Assembly (NCBI GenBank): GCA_030180135.1
Contig: CM058236.1
Coordinates: forward strand, 50,574,947-50,638,946
Length of the DNA: 64,000 bases
Reading direction: 5' to 3'
Origin: Orychophragmus violaceus
Taxonomy: Eukaryota > Streptophyta > Magnoliopsida > Brassicales > Brassicaceae
Shown: one piece after another, positions 11,540-22,146 of the stretch
How the letters are laid out: the number at the start of each line of letters is the position of its first letter
Numbering within the stretch: the first letter of the stretch is position 1
Notes under the pieces: model-generated
Database searches by the model: none
Told to the model about the DNA's origin: nothing
The model's input: only the letters and a program-made list of their open reading frames with translations
Program-made: the position numbers and the translations under genes

Positions 11540-12220
11540 TGTTGGGAATGTCCTGAAATCTATTGTACTTGCTCTAAGTGATAGTTGTATTGTCGAGATG
11601 AGACAATCATATAATACTAGGTAGTCATAATGCTTTGCTAGAAGCCACTTATGATCAATGAGTTTAGAACTCATTGCTAGTGTTATATGATCCTACAGGG
11701 TCACACACCTAAGCAAACTGGACGTTAAAGACGAGGTTGATCATTTAATGTAATGATCTGGTGAATGCATATTTGATATGCATTCGATATCAATGTTCTG
11801 GGACAGCATCGATCGTTGCAGAGAGTGCATCGATCGATGCACTGGCGGATTAATCAGATTAATTCGGTTTAATCGTTGGTTAATTCCGTTGTGGTTTAAG
11901 CCGACATATATAAGATATATGGTCGACCTAAACTCGTCCCTAACCTAATTGACAGCCACCAGAACACAGATAGAAACCTCTGAAGAGATTGGATCTCTAA
12001 AGGCACTAGCATCCCTGCTGTTCAGTTTGTGTGCGTGTGGATACCAGTAGAGGCGCAGCATTTGAGGCGCTCTAGATCTCGATTATCTGCAAATCTTCCG
12101 CTGCTAATCACCAGGTAATTCTGAGATCCCAATGATTCAATTACATGAACCCTAGATCCTAGGCTTGGAATTCAGACCAGGATTGTCTAATTGGATTAGG
12201 ATCTGCTAGAAATTCCTTCA
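11540..12220 (+). repeat. Copia-2 5' LTR
   Basis: The 681-bp LTR runs TGTTGGGAATG to TTCCTTCA and is followed by the primer site at 12222-12233. A TATA-like box TATATAAG lies at 11907-11914. Two CGATCG palindromes lie at 11806-11842, about 65 bases upstream of that box. Confidence 0.97.
11806..11842. repeat. CGATCG motif pair in Copia-2 LTR
   Basis: GCATCGATCGTTGCA and TGCATCGATCGATGCA are separated by five bases and lie upstream of the TATA-like box. The pair is repeated in the middle and 3' LTR copies (about 16293-16329 and 22413-22449). Confidence 0.9.
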
Positions 12221-12221
12221 G

Positions 12222-12233
12222 TGGTATCAGAGC
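12222..12233 (+). other. Copia-2 primer binding site (unit 1)
   Basis: TGGTATCAGAGC lies one base after the 5' LTR. The second unit has the same site at 16709-16720. Confidence 0.93.
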
Positions 12234-13386
12234 TTTAGGGTTCCATTGAATCTGTAGCATGTTGATTAGATTAGTTGAATCTGAATCTGTGTATGGTTGA
12301 TACAAACTTGCTAAAATTCGTTTTCATGAAAAACCTAGTTTAGGGTTTGTTCGAAAAACATCTTAGGGTTTTTCGCATGGTGTCGATTGTTGCCAATCCG
12401 GCATCGATCGACACAGGGCGAAAACCCGAATAAAATTTAGGGTTTTTCGCATGGTGTCGATCGATGCCAATCCGGCATCGATTGATGCAGGGTGAAAACC
12501 CGAATAAAACTTATGTTTCGCCTAGTGTCGATCGACACAAGAGTTGTGTCGGTCGACACAAACCTTGCGAGATTGATGAATCGGTTCAATTGGATTGGAC
12601 CGGTTATCGAGCTTGGTTAATGATGGTTAAACACTAAGAATGGTTTATTGCGATTAGGTTGGTATCGACCGATGCTAATGTAGCATCGATCAACACTGAC
12701 CGGTACTCAAAACCGGATCAATTGGATTGATCGGTTATCGCAGATTGGTTTTGGTTAATCAGCATCGATCGACACTAAAGTAGTGTCGGTCGACACAAGA
12801 TTCGATGGTTTAGGTTATGGAACTTGAAACCACAGAACCAAACCAAGACAAATCATTTAATTAGAAGAATTAAAACATAATAAAACTGAACGTTTTAAAT
12901 GGTTCTGTTCCTCAATCAAATATCAAGTGATACTTGATGTCTTTCCAATCTTGTCAACTGTCAAGACCCATTTAATTGTGTGATAGAATTGCAGTGCAAG
13001 ATGTTCACAATTACATGAGTAAGACAGAGGTAATCGTGTTGATGGATTTGCAGTGCAAGACATCAACAATTACATGACTTAAGAGATTGGTTTACTTGAC
13101 TGGGCTATCAAAATCGTTTTGGGCCTAGAGACATCAGGTGGATTGAGCATGAGATGTCAATCCACAACCAAGAGTTATATTGGATATAACTAGCAAAGAG
13201 TTGCTTACCTAGATAGCTAAAATTTGGGTGATAGCCAGTGGTTCACTCAAGTTTAGTGAAGTATGGGTCTTGGATCATTATATTCATCTGAGGAAACATT
13301 GTTTGAATATAATGCAAGTTTTCTTAATTGTTAAGACTTCTCATTTCCTGAACATCATAACTAAAACCTCCCTTGTTTTTCCAGCT
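12234..13386 (+). other. Copia-2 leader, unit 1, with many CGATCG motifs
   Basis: The leader is untranslated. Between about 12380 and 12800 it carries about a dozen CGATCG-type motifs (for example GTGTCGATCGATGCC, GGCATCGATCGACAC, GTGTCGGTCGACAC), mostly as pairs separated by 5-15 bases. One block with its motifs is itself doubled (about 12362-12434 and 12435-12507), sharing 'TTAGGGTTTTTCGCATGGTG'. The leader ends TTTTTCCAGCT before the ATG, a splice-acceptor-like end shared with Copia-1. Unit 2 repeats the region at 16721-17873. Confidence 0.85.
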
Positions 13387-14265
13387 ATGTCTAGCTCAAA
13401 CCATCGTAACAATTTCTCCCTGCGATCCGTCCTTGAGAAGGACAAGTTAAATGGATCCAACTTTCTTGAATGGTATCAGAACTTGAGAATTGTTCTCAAA
13501 CAGGAGAAAAAGGACTATGTCCTTGAGAAAGTTCTCCCCAAGAAGTACCGAGCCAATGCCTGGCAGTCAGATAAGGATGCTTGGGATAAGCATTCTAATG
13601 ATGCGGTGGATGTGAGTTGTCTCATGTTGGCTACCATGAACTCGGAATTGCAGAAGCAATATGAGTACATGGAGTCGCCAATACAGATGATCACTGGCCT
13701 GAAAAGTATGTTTCAGGAGCAGGCACGAACTCACAGATACCAGACGGTTAGATCTCTGATTGAGTGCAAGCTACCAAAGGGCGAACCAGTTAGTCCTCAT
13801 GTCATTAAGATGATGGGTTATATTGATAACCTGGGGAAACTGGATTGTCCCATTAGCCAAGAGTTGGCTACTGACATCATTCTGCAGTCACTGCCGTCAA
13901 GCTATGATCAATTTTTTATGAACTATAACATGAGCAACTTGACGAAAACGTTGACTGAATTGCATGGGATGCTTAAGACTGCTGAACCTAACATCAAGAA
14001 GGACACCCCAGATGTCCTTATGGTACAAAAGGGTAAAAGGTTTAAGAAACTTGGTAAGAACAAAGGTGATGGCAAGACGAGCTCGATTGTGAATCCAAGC
14101 GAGTCTGGCCAAGCTCCTAAGGTTAAAACCAGTCCTTCTGAAGATGTTAAGTGCCGTTATTGTAATGGTTATGGGCATTTGAAAAGAAACTGCAATAAAT
14201 TCTTGGAAGACTATGAGAAGCTGAAGAAGATGTACGAGACTTCTTCTTCAGGTATTATGTTATAG
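13387..14265 (+). CDS. Copia-2 gag, unit 1 (intact)
   Basis: This 292-residue gag has its ATG at 13387 (MSSSNHRNNFSLRSVLEK), aligned with the Copia-1 start and directly after the acceptor-like CAGCT. The frame is also open further upstream, but without sequence similar to gag. It would form the particle shell. The UBN2-type gag domain covers most of the protein, and a zinc knuckle CRYCNGYGHLKRNC lies at about residues 256-269 for RNA binding. The stop after SSSGIML separates it from the dead pol. It differs from unit 2 by a few residues (Met/Val, Phe/Val, Ser/Asn). Confidence 0.9.
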   Translation: MSSSNHRNNFSLRSVLEKDKLNGSNFLEWYQNLRIVLKQEKKDYVLEKVLPKKYRANAWQSDKDAWDKHSNDAVDVSCLMLATMNSELQKQYEYMESPIQMITGLKSMFQEQARTHRYQTVRSLIECKLPKGEPVSPHVIKMMGYIDNLGKLDCPISQELATDIILQSLPSSYDQFFMNYNMSNLTKTLTELHGMLKTAEPNIKKDTPDVLMVQKGKRFKKLGKNKGDGKTSSIVNPSESGQAPKVKTSPSEDVKCRYCNGYGHLKRNCNKFLEDYEKLKKMYETSSSGIML

Positions 14266-14850
14266 AAGTAAATGTTACTTCTTATAATCCTACTTGTTGG
14301 GTATTGGATACCAGCTGTGGTACTCATATTTTGTGAAAATGTGCAGGGCCTAAGCAAAAGTAGGACTATGGAGAAAGGACAAGTGGACCTATGAGTGTGA
14401 ATGGAGCAAGAGTTGCTGCATTAACCGTAGGAGTATTTCATTTGTTTTTCCTTTTATGGCATGTTTTGAACTCAAAAACTGCTACTATGTACCTGCTATG
14501 AGCAGAAAGATTATTTCTATTCCTTGTTTGGATATGGAAGGATATCAGTTTTCAAGTTAAGAATAAGTGTTATTCATTTGATTACAGTGATATATTTTAT
14601 AGTAGCAATCCATTAGAGAATGGACTTTATGTTCTAAACCAGAATGTGCCTAACATTAATACCAAGAGATATAAGTCAAATGATACGAATCAAACTTCTT
14701 TCTAGCATTGTCATTTTGGGCCAAATAAATGAGAAACAGATTCAGAAGCTCCATAGTGATGGGCTTTTGGGCTCATTTGATTATGAATCATAATGAGTAA
14801 AGTGAATCTTGTTTATTGGAAAACGACAGAGGCCCTTTTCAACAAAGGTA

Positions 14851-14885
14851 GTGTCGATCGATGCATGTATGCAACGATCGATACA
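14851..14885. repeat. CGATCG motif pair inserted in Copia-2 pol, unit 1
   Basis: GTGTCGATCGATGCA and GCAACGATCGATACA flank four bases, in a stretch absent from Copia-1 pol at the matching point between the zinc region and the integrase core. In unit 2 (19338-19358) the pair has collapsed to a single hybrid motif, 16 bp shorter. Confidence 0.88.
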
Positions 14886-15715
14886 GGTTGCGAACGAACG
14901 GATAAAATGAATGGGCCAGAGGATTATTGGGGTTTATACATACGGATGTACATGGCCCGATAAGCGCAAATGCTAGAGGAAATTTTCACTACTTCATTAC
15001 CTTTACTGATATTTTCAGAAGGTACGGTTATGCCTTATTTATAAGGCATAAGTCAGAATCTTTGAAAAGTTCAAAGAGTTCCAAAATGAAGTACAGAATC
15101 AATTTGGCAAAGGTATTAAACCTCTACGATGAGATCATGGAGGTGAATGCTTAGGTCAAGAATTTAGTGATCATCTGAGAGATTGTGAAAGTGTTTCACA
15201 ATTCACTCCTCCTGTATCGGACTTTATTAGACATGGTTCGATCAATGATGAGTCACTTAGATCTTCCATTATCCTTCTAAGAATACGCTCTAGAAATGTC
15301 TGAGTTTACTTTAAATAGAGTTCCATCAAAATCAGTTACAAAGATACCACATGAGATGTGGAATGGAAATGTTTTTGATTTATCCATCATGGAGATTTGG
15401 AGTTGCGAGACTTATATAAAACGTCTAATCTCTGATAAGCTCACACCCAAATCTGATAAGTGCTACTTCATTGGTTGTCCTAACAAAACCAAGGCATGTT
15501 ACTTTTACAACCAGTTCGAGAACAAATTGTTTGTTGCTCGGAACTATGTTTTCTTGAGAAAGACTTTCTTTCCAAGAAGAACAGTGGGAGTAAAAGTACA
15601 ACTCGAAGAAATTCGAAAATCACAGGAGACTGCTCAGCCTGATGAGGAAGAGCAGCAGTTGGATCTACAAAGAGTTGTAGAACCTGCACCTGTGGTGCCT
15701 AGAGTTTATAAAGGA

Positions 15716-15910
15716 TCTGGTGAATGTATATTCGATATACATTTAAATGGCGAGTTTCTGAAGAAGTGTCGATCGACACAAAAGTTGCATCGATCGATGC
15801 AGATCGCGAACCAAATATTGATTTTGGTTTATGACTTAATTAACTACGGTGTAGATCGTGGTTAATTAGGTCGTGATAAAAGTATACATATGAGATATGT
15901 GTACGTGACT
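15716..15910 (+). repeat. LTR-like segment inserted in Copia-2 pol (unit 1)
   Basis: About 195 bases interrupt pol between the acidic linker and the IRHEPEKY box, where Copia-1 is continuous. The segment begins GTGAATGTATATTCGATATAC, carries two CGATCG motifs (15764-15802) and ends in TTAATTA and TATGAGATATGTG words. This is the same order as in the Copia-2 LTR at 11761-11925 (GTGAATGCATATTTGATATG, motif pair, TTAATC words, TATATAAGATATATGG). It therefore looks like part of a related LTR. The copy in unit 2 lies at about 20187-20381. Confidence 0.7.
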
Positions 15911-16061
15911 TTTACAGAAAACTGAAGCTCGCAGATCCAAAAAGGGATCCGTCACGAACCCGAGAAATATGGATTTCTCGTAACAAATTGCCGTGATCTA
16001 CTGATCATTGAAAGTGACGGGCCTGCGAATTTTGAAGAAGCAATGATGGGCCTTGACTCCG

Positions 16062-16707
16062 TAAGTGATAGTTGTATTGTCGAGATGAGACAATCATATA
16101 ATACTAGGTAGTCATAATGCTTTGCTAGAAGCCACTTATGATCAATGAGTTTAGAACTCATTGCTAGTGTTATATGATCCTACAGGGTCACACACCTAAG
16201 CAAACTGGACGTTAAAGACGAGGTTGATCATTTAATGTAATGATCTGGTGAATGCATATTTGATATGCATTCGATATCAATGTTCTGGGACAGCATCGAT
16301 CGTTGCAGAGAGTGCATCGATCGATGCACTCGCGGATTAATCAGATTAATTCGGTTTAATCGTTGGTTAATTCCGTTGTGGTTTAAGCCGACATATATAA
16401 GATATATGGTCGACCTAAACTCGTCCCTAACCTAATTGACAGCCACCAGAACACAGATAGAAACCTCTGAAGAGATTGGATCTCTAAAGGCACTAGCATC
16501 CCTGCTGTTCAGTTTGTGTGCGTGTGGATACCAGTAGAGGCGCAGCATTTGAGGCGCTCTAGATCTCGATTATCTGCAAATCTTCCGCTGCTAATCACCA
16601 GGTAATTCTGAGATCCCAATGATTCAATTACATGAACCCTAGATCCTAGGCTTGGAATTCAGACCAGGATTGTCTAATTGGATTAGGATCTGCTAGAAAT
16701 TCCTTCA
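16062..16707 (+). repeat. Copia-2 middle LTR lacking its first 35 bases
   Basis: These 646 bp are equal to positions 36-681 of the 681-bp LTR. I saw no difference from the 3' LTR over this part. It is followed by a complete primer site at 16709-16720. Confidence 0.93.
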
Positions 16708-16720
16708 GTGGTATCAGAGC

Positions 16721-17873
16721 TTTAGGGTTCCATTGAATCTGTAGCATGTTGATTAGATTAGTTGAATCTGAATCTGTGTATGGTTGATACAAACTTGCTA
16801 AAATTCGTTTTCATGAAAAACCTAGTTTAGGGTTTGTTCGAAAAACGTCTTAGGGTTTTTCGCATGGTGTCGATTGTTGCCAATCCGGCATCGATCGACA
16901 CAGGGCGAAAACCCGAATAAAATTTAGGGTTTTTCGCATGGTGTCGATCGATGCCAATCCGGCATCGATTGATGCAGGGTGAAAACCCGAATAAAACTTA
17001 TGTTTCGCCTAGTGTCGATCGACACAAGAGTTGTGTCGGTCGACACAAACCTTGCGAGATTGATGAATCGGTTCAATTGGATTGGACCGGTTATCGAGCT
17101 TGGTTAATGATGGTTAAACACTAAGAATGGTTTATTGCGATTAGGTTGGTATCGACCGATGCTAATGTAGCATCGATCAACACTGACCGGTACTCAAAAC
17201 CGGATCAATTGGATTGATCGGTTATCGCAGATTGGTTTTGGTTAATCAGCATCGATCGACACTAAAGTAGTGTCGGTCGACACAAGATTCGATGGTTTAG
17301 GTTATGGAACTTGAAACCACAGAACCAAACCAAGACAAATCATTTAATTAGAAGAATTAAAACATAATAAAACTGAACGTTTTAAATGGTTCTGTTCCTC
17401 AATCAAATATCAAGTGATACTTGATGTCTTTCCAATCTTGTCAACTGTCAAGACCCATTTAATTGTGTGATAGACTTGCAGTGCAAGATGTTCACAATTA
17501 CATGAGTAAGACAGAGGTAATCGTGTTGATGGATTTGCAGTGCAAGACATCAACAATTACATGACTTAAGAGATTGGTTTACTTGACTGGGCTATCAAAA
17601 TCGTTTTGGGCCTAGAGACATCAGGTGGATTGGGCATGAGATGTCAATCCACAACCAAGAGTTATATTGGATATAACTAGCAAAGAGTTGCTTACCTAGA
17701 TAGCTAAAATTTGGGTGATAGCCAGTGGTTCACTCAAGTTTAGTGAAGTATGGGTCTTGGATCATTATATTCATCTGAGGAAACATTGTTTGAATATAAT
17801 GCAAGTTTTCTTAATTGTTAAGACTTCTCATTTCCTGAACATCATAACTAAAACCTCCCTTGTTTTTCCAGCT
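16721..17873 (+). other. Copia-2 leader, unit 2
   Basis: This duplicate of 12234-13386 carries the same cluster of CGATCG motifs at about 16867-17285. A few substitutions separate it from unit 1 (for example near 16847, 17474 and 17632). Confidence 0.85.
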
Positions 17874-18752
17874 ATGTCTAGCTCAAACCATCGTAACAAT
17901 TTCTCCCTGCGATCCGTCCTTGAGAAGGACAAGTTAAATGGATCCAACTTTCTTGAATGGTATCAGAACTTGAGAATTGTTCTCAAACAGGAGAAAAAGG
18001 ACTATGTCCTTGAGAAAGTTCTCCCCAAGAAGTACCGAGCCAATGCCTGGCAGTCAGATAAGGATGCTTGGGATAAGCATTCTAATGATGCGGTGGATGT
18101 GAGTTGTCTCATGTTGGCTACCATGAACTCGGAATTGCAGAAGCAATATGAGTACGTGGAGTCGCCAATACAGATGATCACTGGCCTGAAAAGTATGTTT
18201 CAGGAGCAGGCACGAACTCACAGATACCAGACGGTTAGATCTCTGATTGAGTGCAAGCTACCAAAGGGCGAACCAGTTAGTCCTCATGTCATTAAGATGA
18301 TGGGTTATATTGATAACCTGGGGAAACTGGATTGTCCCATTAGCCAAGAGTTGGCTACTGACATCATTCTGCAGTCACTGCCGTCAAGCTATGATCAATT
18401 TGTTATGAACTATAACATGAACAACTTGACGAAAACGTTGACTGAATTGCATGGGATGCTTAAGACTGCTGAACCTAACATCAAGAAGGACACCCCAGAT
18501 GTCCTTATGGTACAAAAGGGTAAAAGGTTTAAGAAACTTGGTAAGAACAAAGGTGATGGCAAGACGAGCTCGATTGTGAATCCAAGCGAGTCTGGCCAAG
18601 CTCCTAAGGTTAAAACCAGTCCTTCTGAAGATGTTAAGTGCCGTTATTGTAATGGTTATGGGCATTTGAAAAGAAACTGCAATAAATTCTTGGAAGACTA
18701 TGAGAAGCTGAAGAAGATGTACGAGACTTCTTCTTCAGGTATTATGTTATAG
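17874..18752 (+). CDS. Copia-2 gag, unit 2 (intact)
   Basis: This second 292-residue gag copy has its ATG at 17874 and the zinc knuckle CRYCNGYGHLKRNC near the C-terminus. It is open over its full length, like unit 1. Residues differing from unit 1 include EYVES (unit 1 EYMES), DQFVMNYNMNN (unit 1 DQFFMNYNMSN). The gag frame has stayed open in both copies while pol lies in ruins. Confidence 0.9.
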   Translation: MSSSNHRNNFSLRSVLEKDKLNGSNFLEWYQNLRIVLKQEKKDYVLEKVLPKKYRANAWQSDKDAWDKHSNDAVDVSCLMLATMNSELQKQYEYVESPIQMITGLKSMFQEQARTHRYQTVRSLIECKLPKGEPVSPHVIKMMGYIDNLGKLDCPISQELATDIILQSLPSSYDQFVMNYNMNNLTKTLTELHGMLKTAEPNIKKDTPDVLMVQKGKRFKKLGKNKGDGKTSSIVNPSESGQAPKVKTSPSEDVKCRYCNGYGHLKRNCNKFLEDYEKLKKMYETSSSGIML

Positions 18753-21236
18753 AAGTAAATGTTACTTCTTATAATCCTACTTGTTGGGTATTGGATACCA
18801 GCTGTGGTACTCATATTTTGTGAAAATGTGCAGGGCCTAAGCAAAAGTAGGACTATGGAGAAAGGACAAGTGGACCTATGAGTGTGAATGGAGCAAGAGT
18901 TGCTGCATTAACCGTAGGAGTATTTCATTTGTTTTTCCTTTTATGGCATGTTTTGAACTCAAAAACTGCTACTATGTACCTGCTATGAGCAGAAAGATTA
19001 TTTCTATTCCTTGTTTGGATATGGAAGGATATCAGTTTTCAAGTTAAGAATAAGTGTTATTCATTTGATTACAGTGATATATTTTATAGTAGCAATCCAT
19101 TAGAGAATGGACTTTATGTTCTAAACCAGAATGTGCCTAACATTAATACCAAGAGATTCAAGTCAAATGATACGAATCAAACTTCTTTCTAGCATTGTCA
19201 TTTTGGGCCAAATAAATGAGAAACAGATTCAGAAGCTCCATAGTGATGGGCTTTTGGGCTCATTTGATTATGAATCATAATGAGTAAAGTGAATCTTGTT
19301 TATTGGAAAACGACAGAGGCCCTTTTCAACAAAGGTAGTGTCGATCGTTGCATACAGGTTGCGAACGAACGGATAAAATGAATGGGCCAGAGGATTATTG
19401 GGCTTTATACATACGGATGTACATGGCCCGATAAGCGCAAATGCTAGAGGAAATTTTCACTACTTCATTACCTTTACTGATATTTTCAGAAGGTACGGTT
19501 ATGCCTTATTTATAAGGCATAAGTCAGAATCTTTGAAAAGTTCAAAGAGTTCCAAAATGAAGTACAGAATCAATTTGGCAAAGGTATTAAACCTCTACGA
19601 TGAGATCATGGAGGTGAATGCTTAGGTCAAGAATTTAGTGATCATCTGAGAGATTGTGAAAGTGTTTCACAATTCACTCCTCCTGTATCGGACTTTATTA
19701 GACATGGTTCGATCAATGATGAGTCACTTAGATCTTCCATTATCCTTCTAAGAATACGCTCTAGAAATGTCTGAGTTTACTTTAAATAGAGTTCCATCAA
19801 AATCAGTTACAAAGATACCACATGAGATGTGGAATGGAAATGTTTTTGATTTATCCATCATGGAGATTTGGAGTTGCGAGACTTATATAAAACGTCTAAT
19901 CTCTGATAAGCTCACACCCAAATCTGATAAGTGCTACTTCATTGGTTGTCCTAACAAAACCAAGGCATGTTACTTTTACAACCAGTTCGAGAACAAATTG
20001 TTTGTTGCTCGGAACTATGTTTTCTTGAGAAAGACTTTCTTTCCAAGAAGAACAGTGGGAGTAAAAGTACAACTCGAAGAAATTCGAAAATCACAGGAGA
20101 CTGCTCAGCCTGATGAGGAAGAGCAGCAGTTGGATCTACAAAGAGTTGTAGAACCTGCACCTGTGGTGCCTAGAGTTTATAAAGGATCTGGTGAATGTAT
20201 ATTCGATATACATTTAAATGGCGAGTTTCTGAAGAAGTGTCGATCGACACAAAAGTTGCATCGATCGATGCAGATCGCGAACCAAATATTGATTTTGGTT
20301 TATGACTTAATTAACTACGGTGTAGATCGTGGTTAATTAGGTCGTGATAAAAGTATACATATGAGATATGTGTACGTGACTTTTACAGAAAACTGAAGCT
20401 CGCAGATCCAAAAAGGGATCCGTCACGAACCCGAGAAATATGGATTTCTCGTAACAAATTGCCGTGATCTACTAATCATTGAAAGTGACGGGCCTGCGAA
20501 TTTTGAAGAAGCAATGATGGGCCTTGACTCCGAAAATGGCTGAAAGCCGTTGAATCCGAAATGGGATGGTTATTTTCAGATGTACAAAGCAAGGTTGGTG
20601 GCAAAAGGTTTCAAGTAAATTCATGGTATTGACTGTGAAGAAACCTAATCCCAGACACCGTGCTTATGTCCATTCGGATTCTCCTAGCAACCGCCACTCA
20701 TAATGGTTATGAGATCTGGCAGATGGATGTGAAAACAGTTTTCCTTAATGGAATTCTGGAAAGGGATGTGTACATGACACAACCTGAAGTTTTCATTGAT
20801 CCTAATGAAGCTAGGAAGATATGCAAGCTTCACCGATCCATTTATGGATTGAAGCAAGCATCTCGGAGTTGAAATCTTCGTTTTGATAAAGCAGTCAAAA
20901 GGTTTGACTTCGTCATTAATGAAGAGGAACCGTATGTTTACAAGAGGACTAGTGGGAGCGCAGTTGCATTTCTGGTATTGTACGTTGATAACATACTACT
21001 TCTCGGAAATGAAGTTCCATTGTTTCAGTCTGTTAAGACTTGATTCGAAAGTTGTTATTCGATAAAATTATGGGAGAAACCGTATACACTCTTGGAATGA
21101 GAATCTATAGAGATAGATTGGATAAGCTAATTGGATTGTGTCAAGATACTTATAGTGATAAGGCCTTGCACATGTCCAATATGCAGGATTCCAAGAAGGG
21201 CTTCGTGCAAATGACTCTTGGTATTACTCTTAGCTA
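18753..21236 (+). pseudogene. Copia-2 pol remnant, unit 2 (protease to partial RT)
   Basis: It carries the same broken protease and integrase pieces as unit 1, then continues past the duplication end into RT: MSIRILLATATHNGYEIWQMD (20669) and IYGLKQASRS (about 20840), then FLVLYVDNILL (about 20970; family box YVDD, here YVDN). It ends near KKGFVQMTLGITLS (about 21235). The remaining RT and almost all RNase H are deleted. Several stops and frameshifts lie between the pieces. Even without these breaks, the changed YVDD box and missing RNase H would disable it. Confidence 0.88.
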
Positions 21237-22146
21237 GACGCAGTGTCTTTCGACACACGCTGAGCAAGGGCGAATGAGGGTCAGGCTACTACTAAAGGCA
21301 TTAGATGTCTTAAGATGTGATCTTAATTTTAGTGGGAGTCATTGTTATTAATTTTAGTTATGATATGATGTTCGTATAAACATAATTGGATTATGTTATT
21401 GAAATCCGACATCCGTATTATTTAATAAGAGTTATTAAATAATAGTCCCAAAGTAATTTATGACATTTTATAGGTCATCAAGTATGTGACTTGATCATGA
21501 AACCCTATATGTAATAAATGACATAAATTATGTTGGTCCCTGGTCGAGGTTGTTAAAGTGGGACATTAACAAACCGCGTGAGACTAGTATGTGAGGTGAC
21601 TGATGACTAAGTTTCATGGAGTCATTAATAAGAGTATTAAAGTCAATCACATAGATATGTGTTAGAGAACACATGATCGGACATGACCCACTGATGAGAA
21701 CTCTACGGGATAGTTATATAAGTGTCATGAGAGTTTTCATTACGACTATAGAGTATAGTCCTTAGACCTGAGTTCATCATGTTCTCTTACATGTGAATTG
21801 GTCTGCTTTAACCTTGTCAAACGCCAGCCGTAACTGGTGACTATAAAGGCATTGATTGGGCGTATCATGAAGCGTGTGAAGAGACAGGGATGGAACAAGA
21901 TGGGATTTGTCCCTCCTATATAACAGGAGATAAATATCTCAGGGCCCATCGAAGATTTGATACTGAGAAATGTGTGGCCACACTCAAACGAGGTGATTGT
22001 CAGTCGTTTGTCTTGTCAGTATAAATCGGAGTTCGATGAACATGATCTTGGCTCAATAAGGATGACACGGTTCTTGCCTTATGCTAGATCGAGATATAGT
22101 GACGAAGGGATTATGGGAATAGATGATTCCAGTACAAGTGGGAGAT
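21237..22146 (+). other. Copia-2 3' untranslated region and polypurine tract
   Basis: The region is non-coding and matches the Copia-1 3' region in its order of blocks (GACTATAGAGTATAGTCC at about 21743; GACATGACCC near 21682). The polypurine tract AAGTGGGAGA lies at 22136-22145, next to the LTR. Confidence 0.85.

Larger units (their letters stand above)
11575..16061 (+). repeat. Tandem duplication inside Copia-2, unit 1
   Basis: This 4487-bp segment runs from LTR base 36 to a point in pol and is repeated directly at 16062-20532 (4471 bp). The two copies differ by about a dozen substitutions and one 16-bp deletion, roughly 0.25 percent. The junction GACTCCG/TAAGTGAT at 16061/16062 shows no shared bases with both parents. 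Confidence 0.93.
14266..16061 (+). pseudogene. Copia-2 pol remnant, unit 1
   Basis: Pieces of the copia polyprotein survive in shifting frames: protease LDTSCGTH (about 14305), pre-integrase, and integrase HTDVHGPISANARGNFHYF (about 14940). Further along are KRLISDKLTPKSDKCYFIG (about 15420), an acidic linker, and the IRHEPEKY-like box (about 15948). The unit is cut at GACTCCG (16061), where LTR sequence begins abruptly, so RT is absent. Two non-copia segments are inserted: about 14849-14912 and about 15716-15910. Confidence 0.88.
16062..20532 (+). repeat. Tandem duplication inside Copia-2, unit 2
   Basis: This is the second copy of 11575-16061. At 20532 the sequence continues into the rest of pol, whereas unit 1 jumps to LTR. 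The 16 missing bases lie at about 19349. Confidence 0.93.

Noticed and set aside
13228..13386. Upstream extension of Copia-2 gag to a non-ATG start
   Set aside because: The extension has no similarity to gag in Copia-1 and crosses the acceptor-like CAGCT. The ATG at 13387 aligns with the Copia-1 start.
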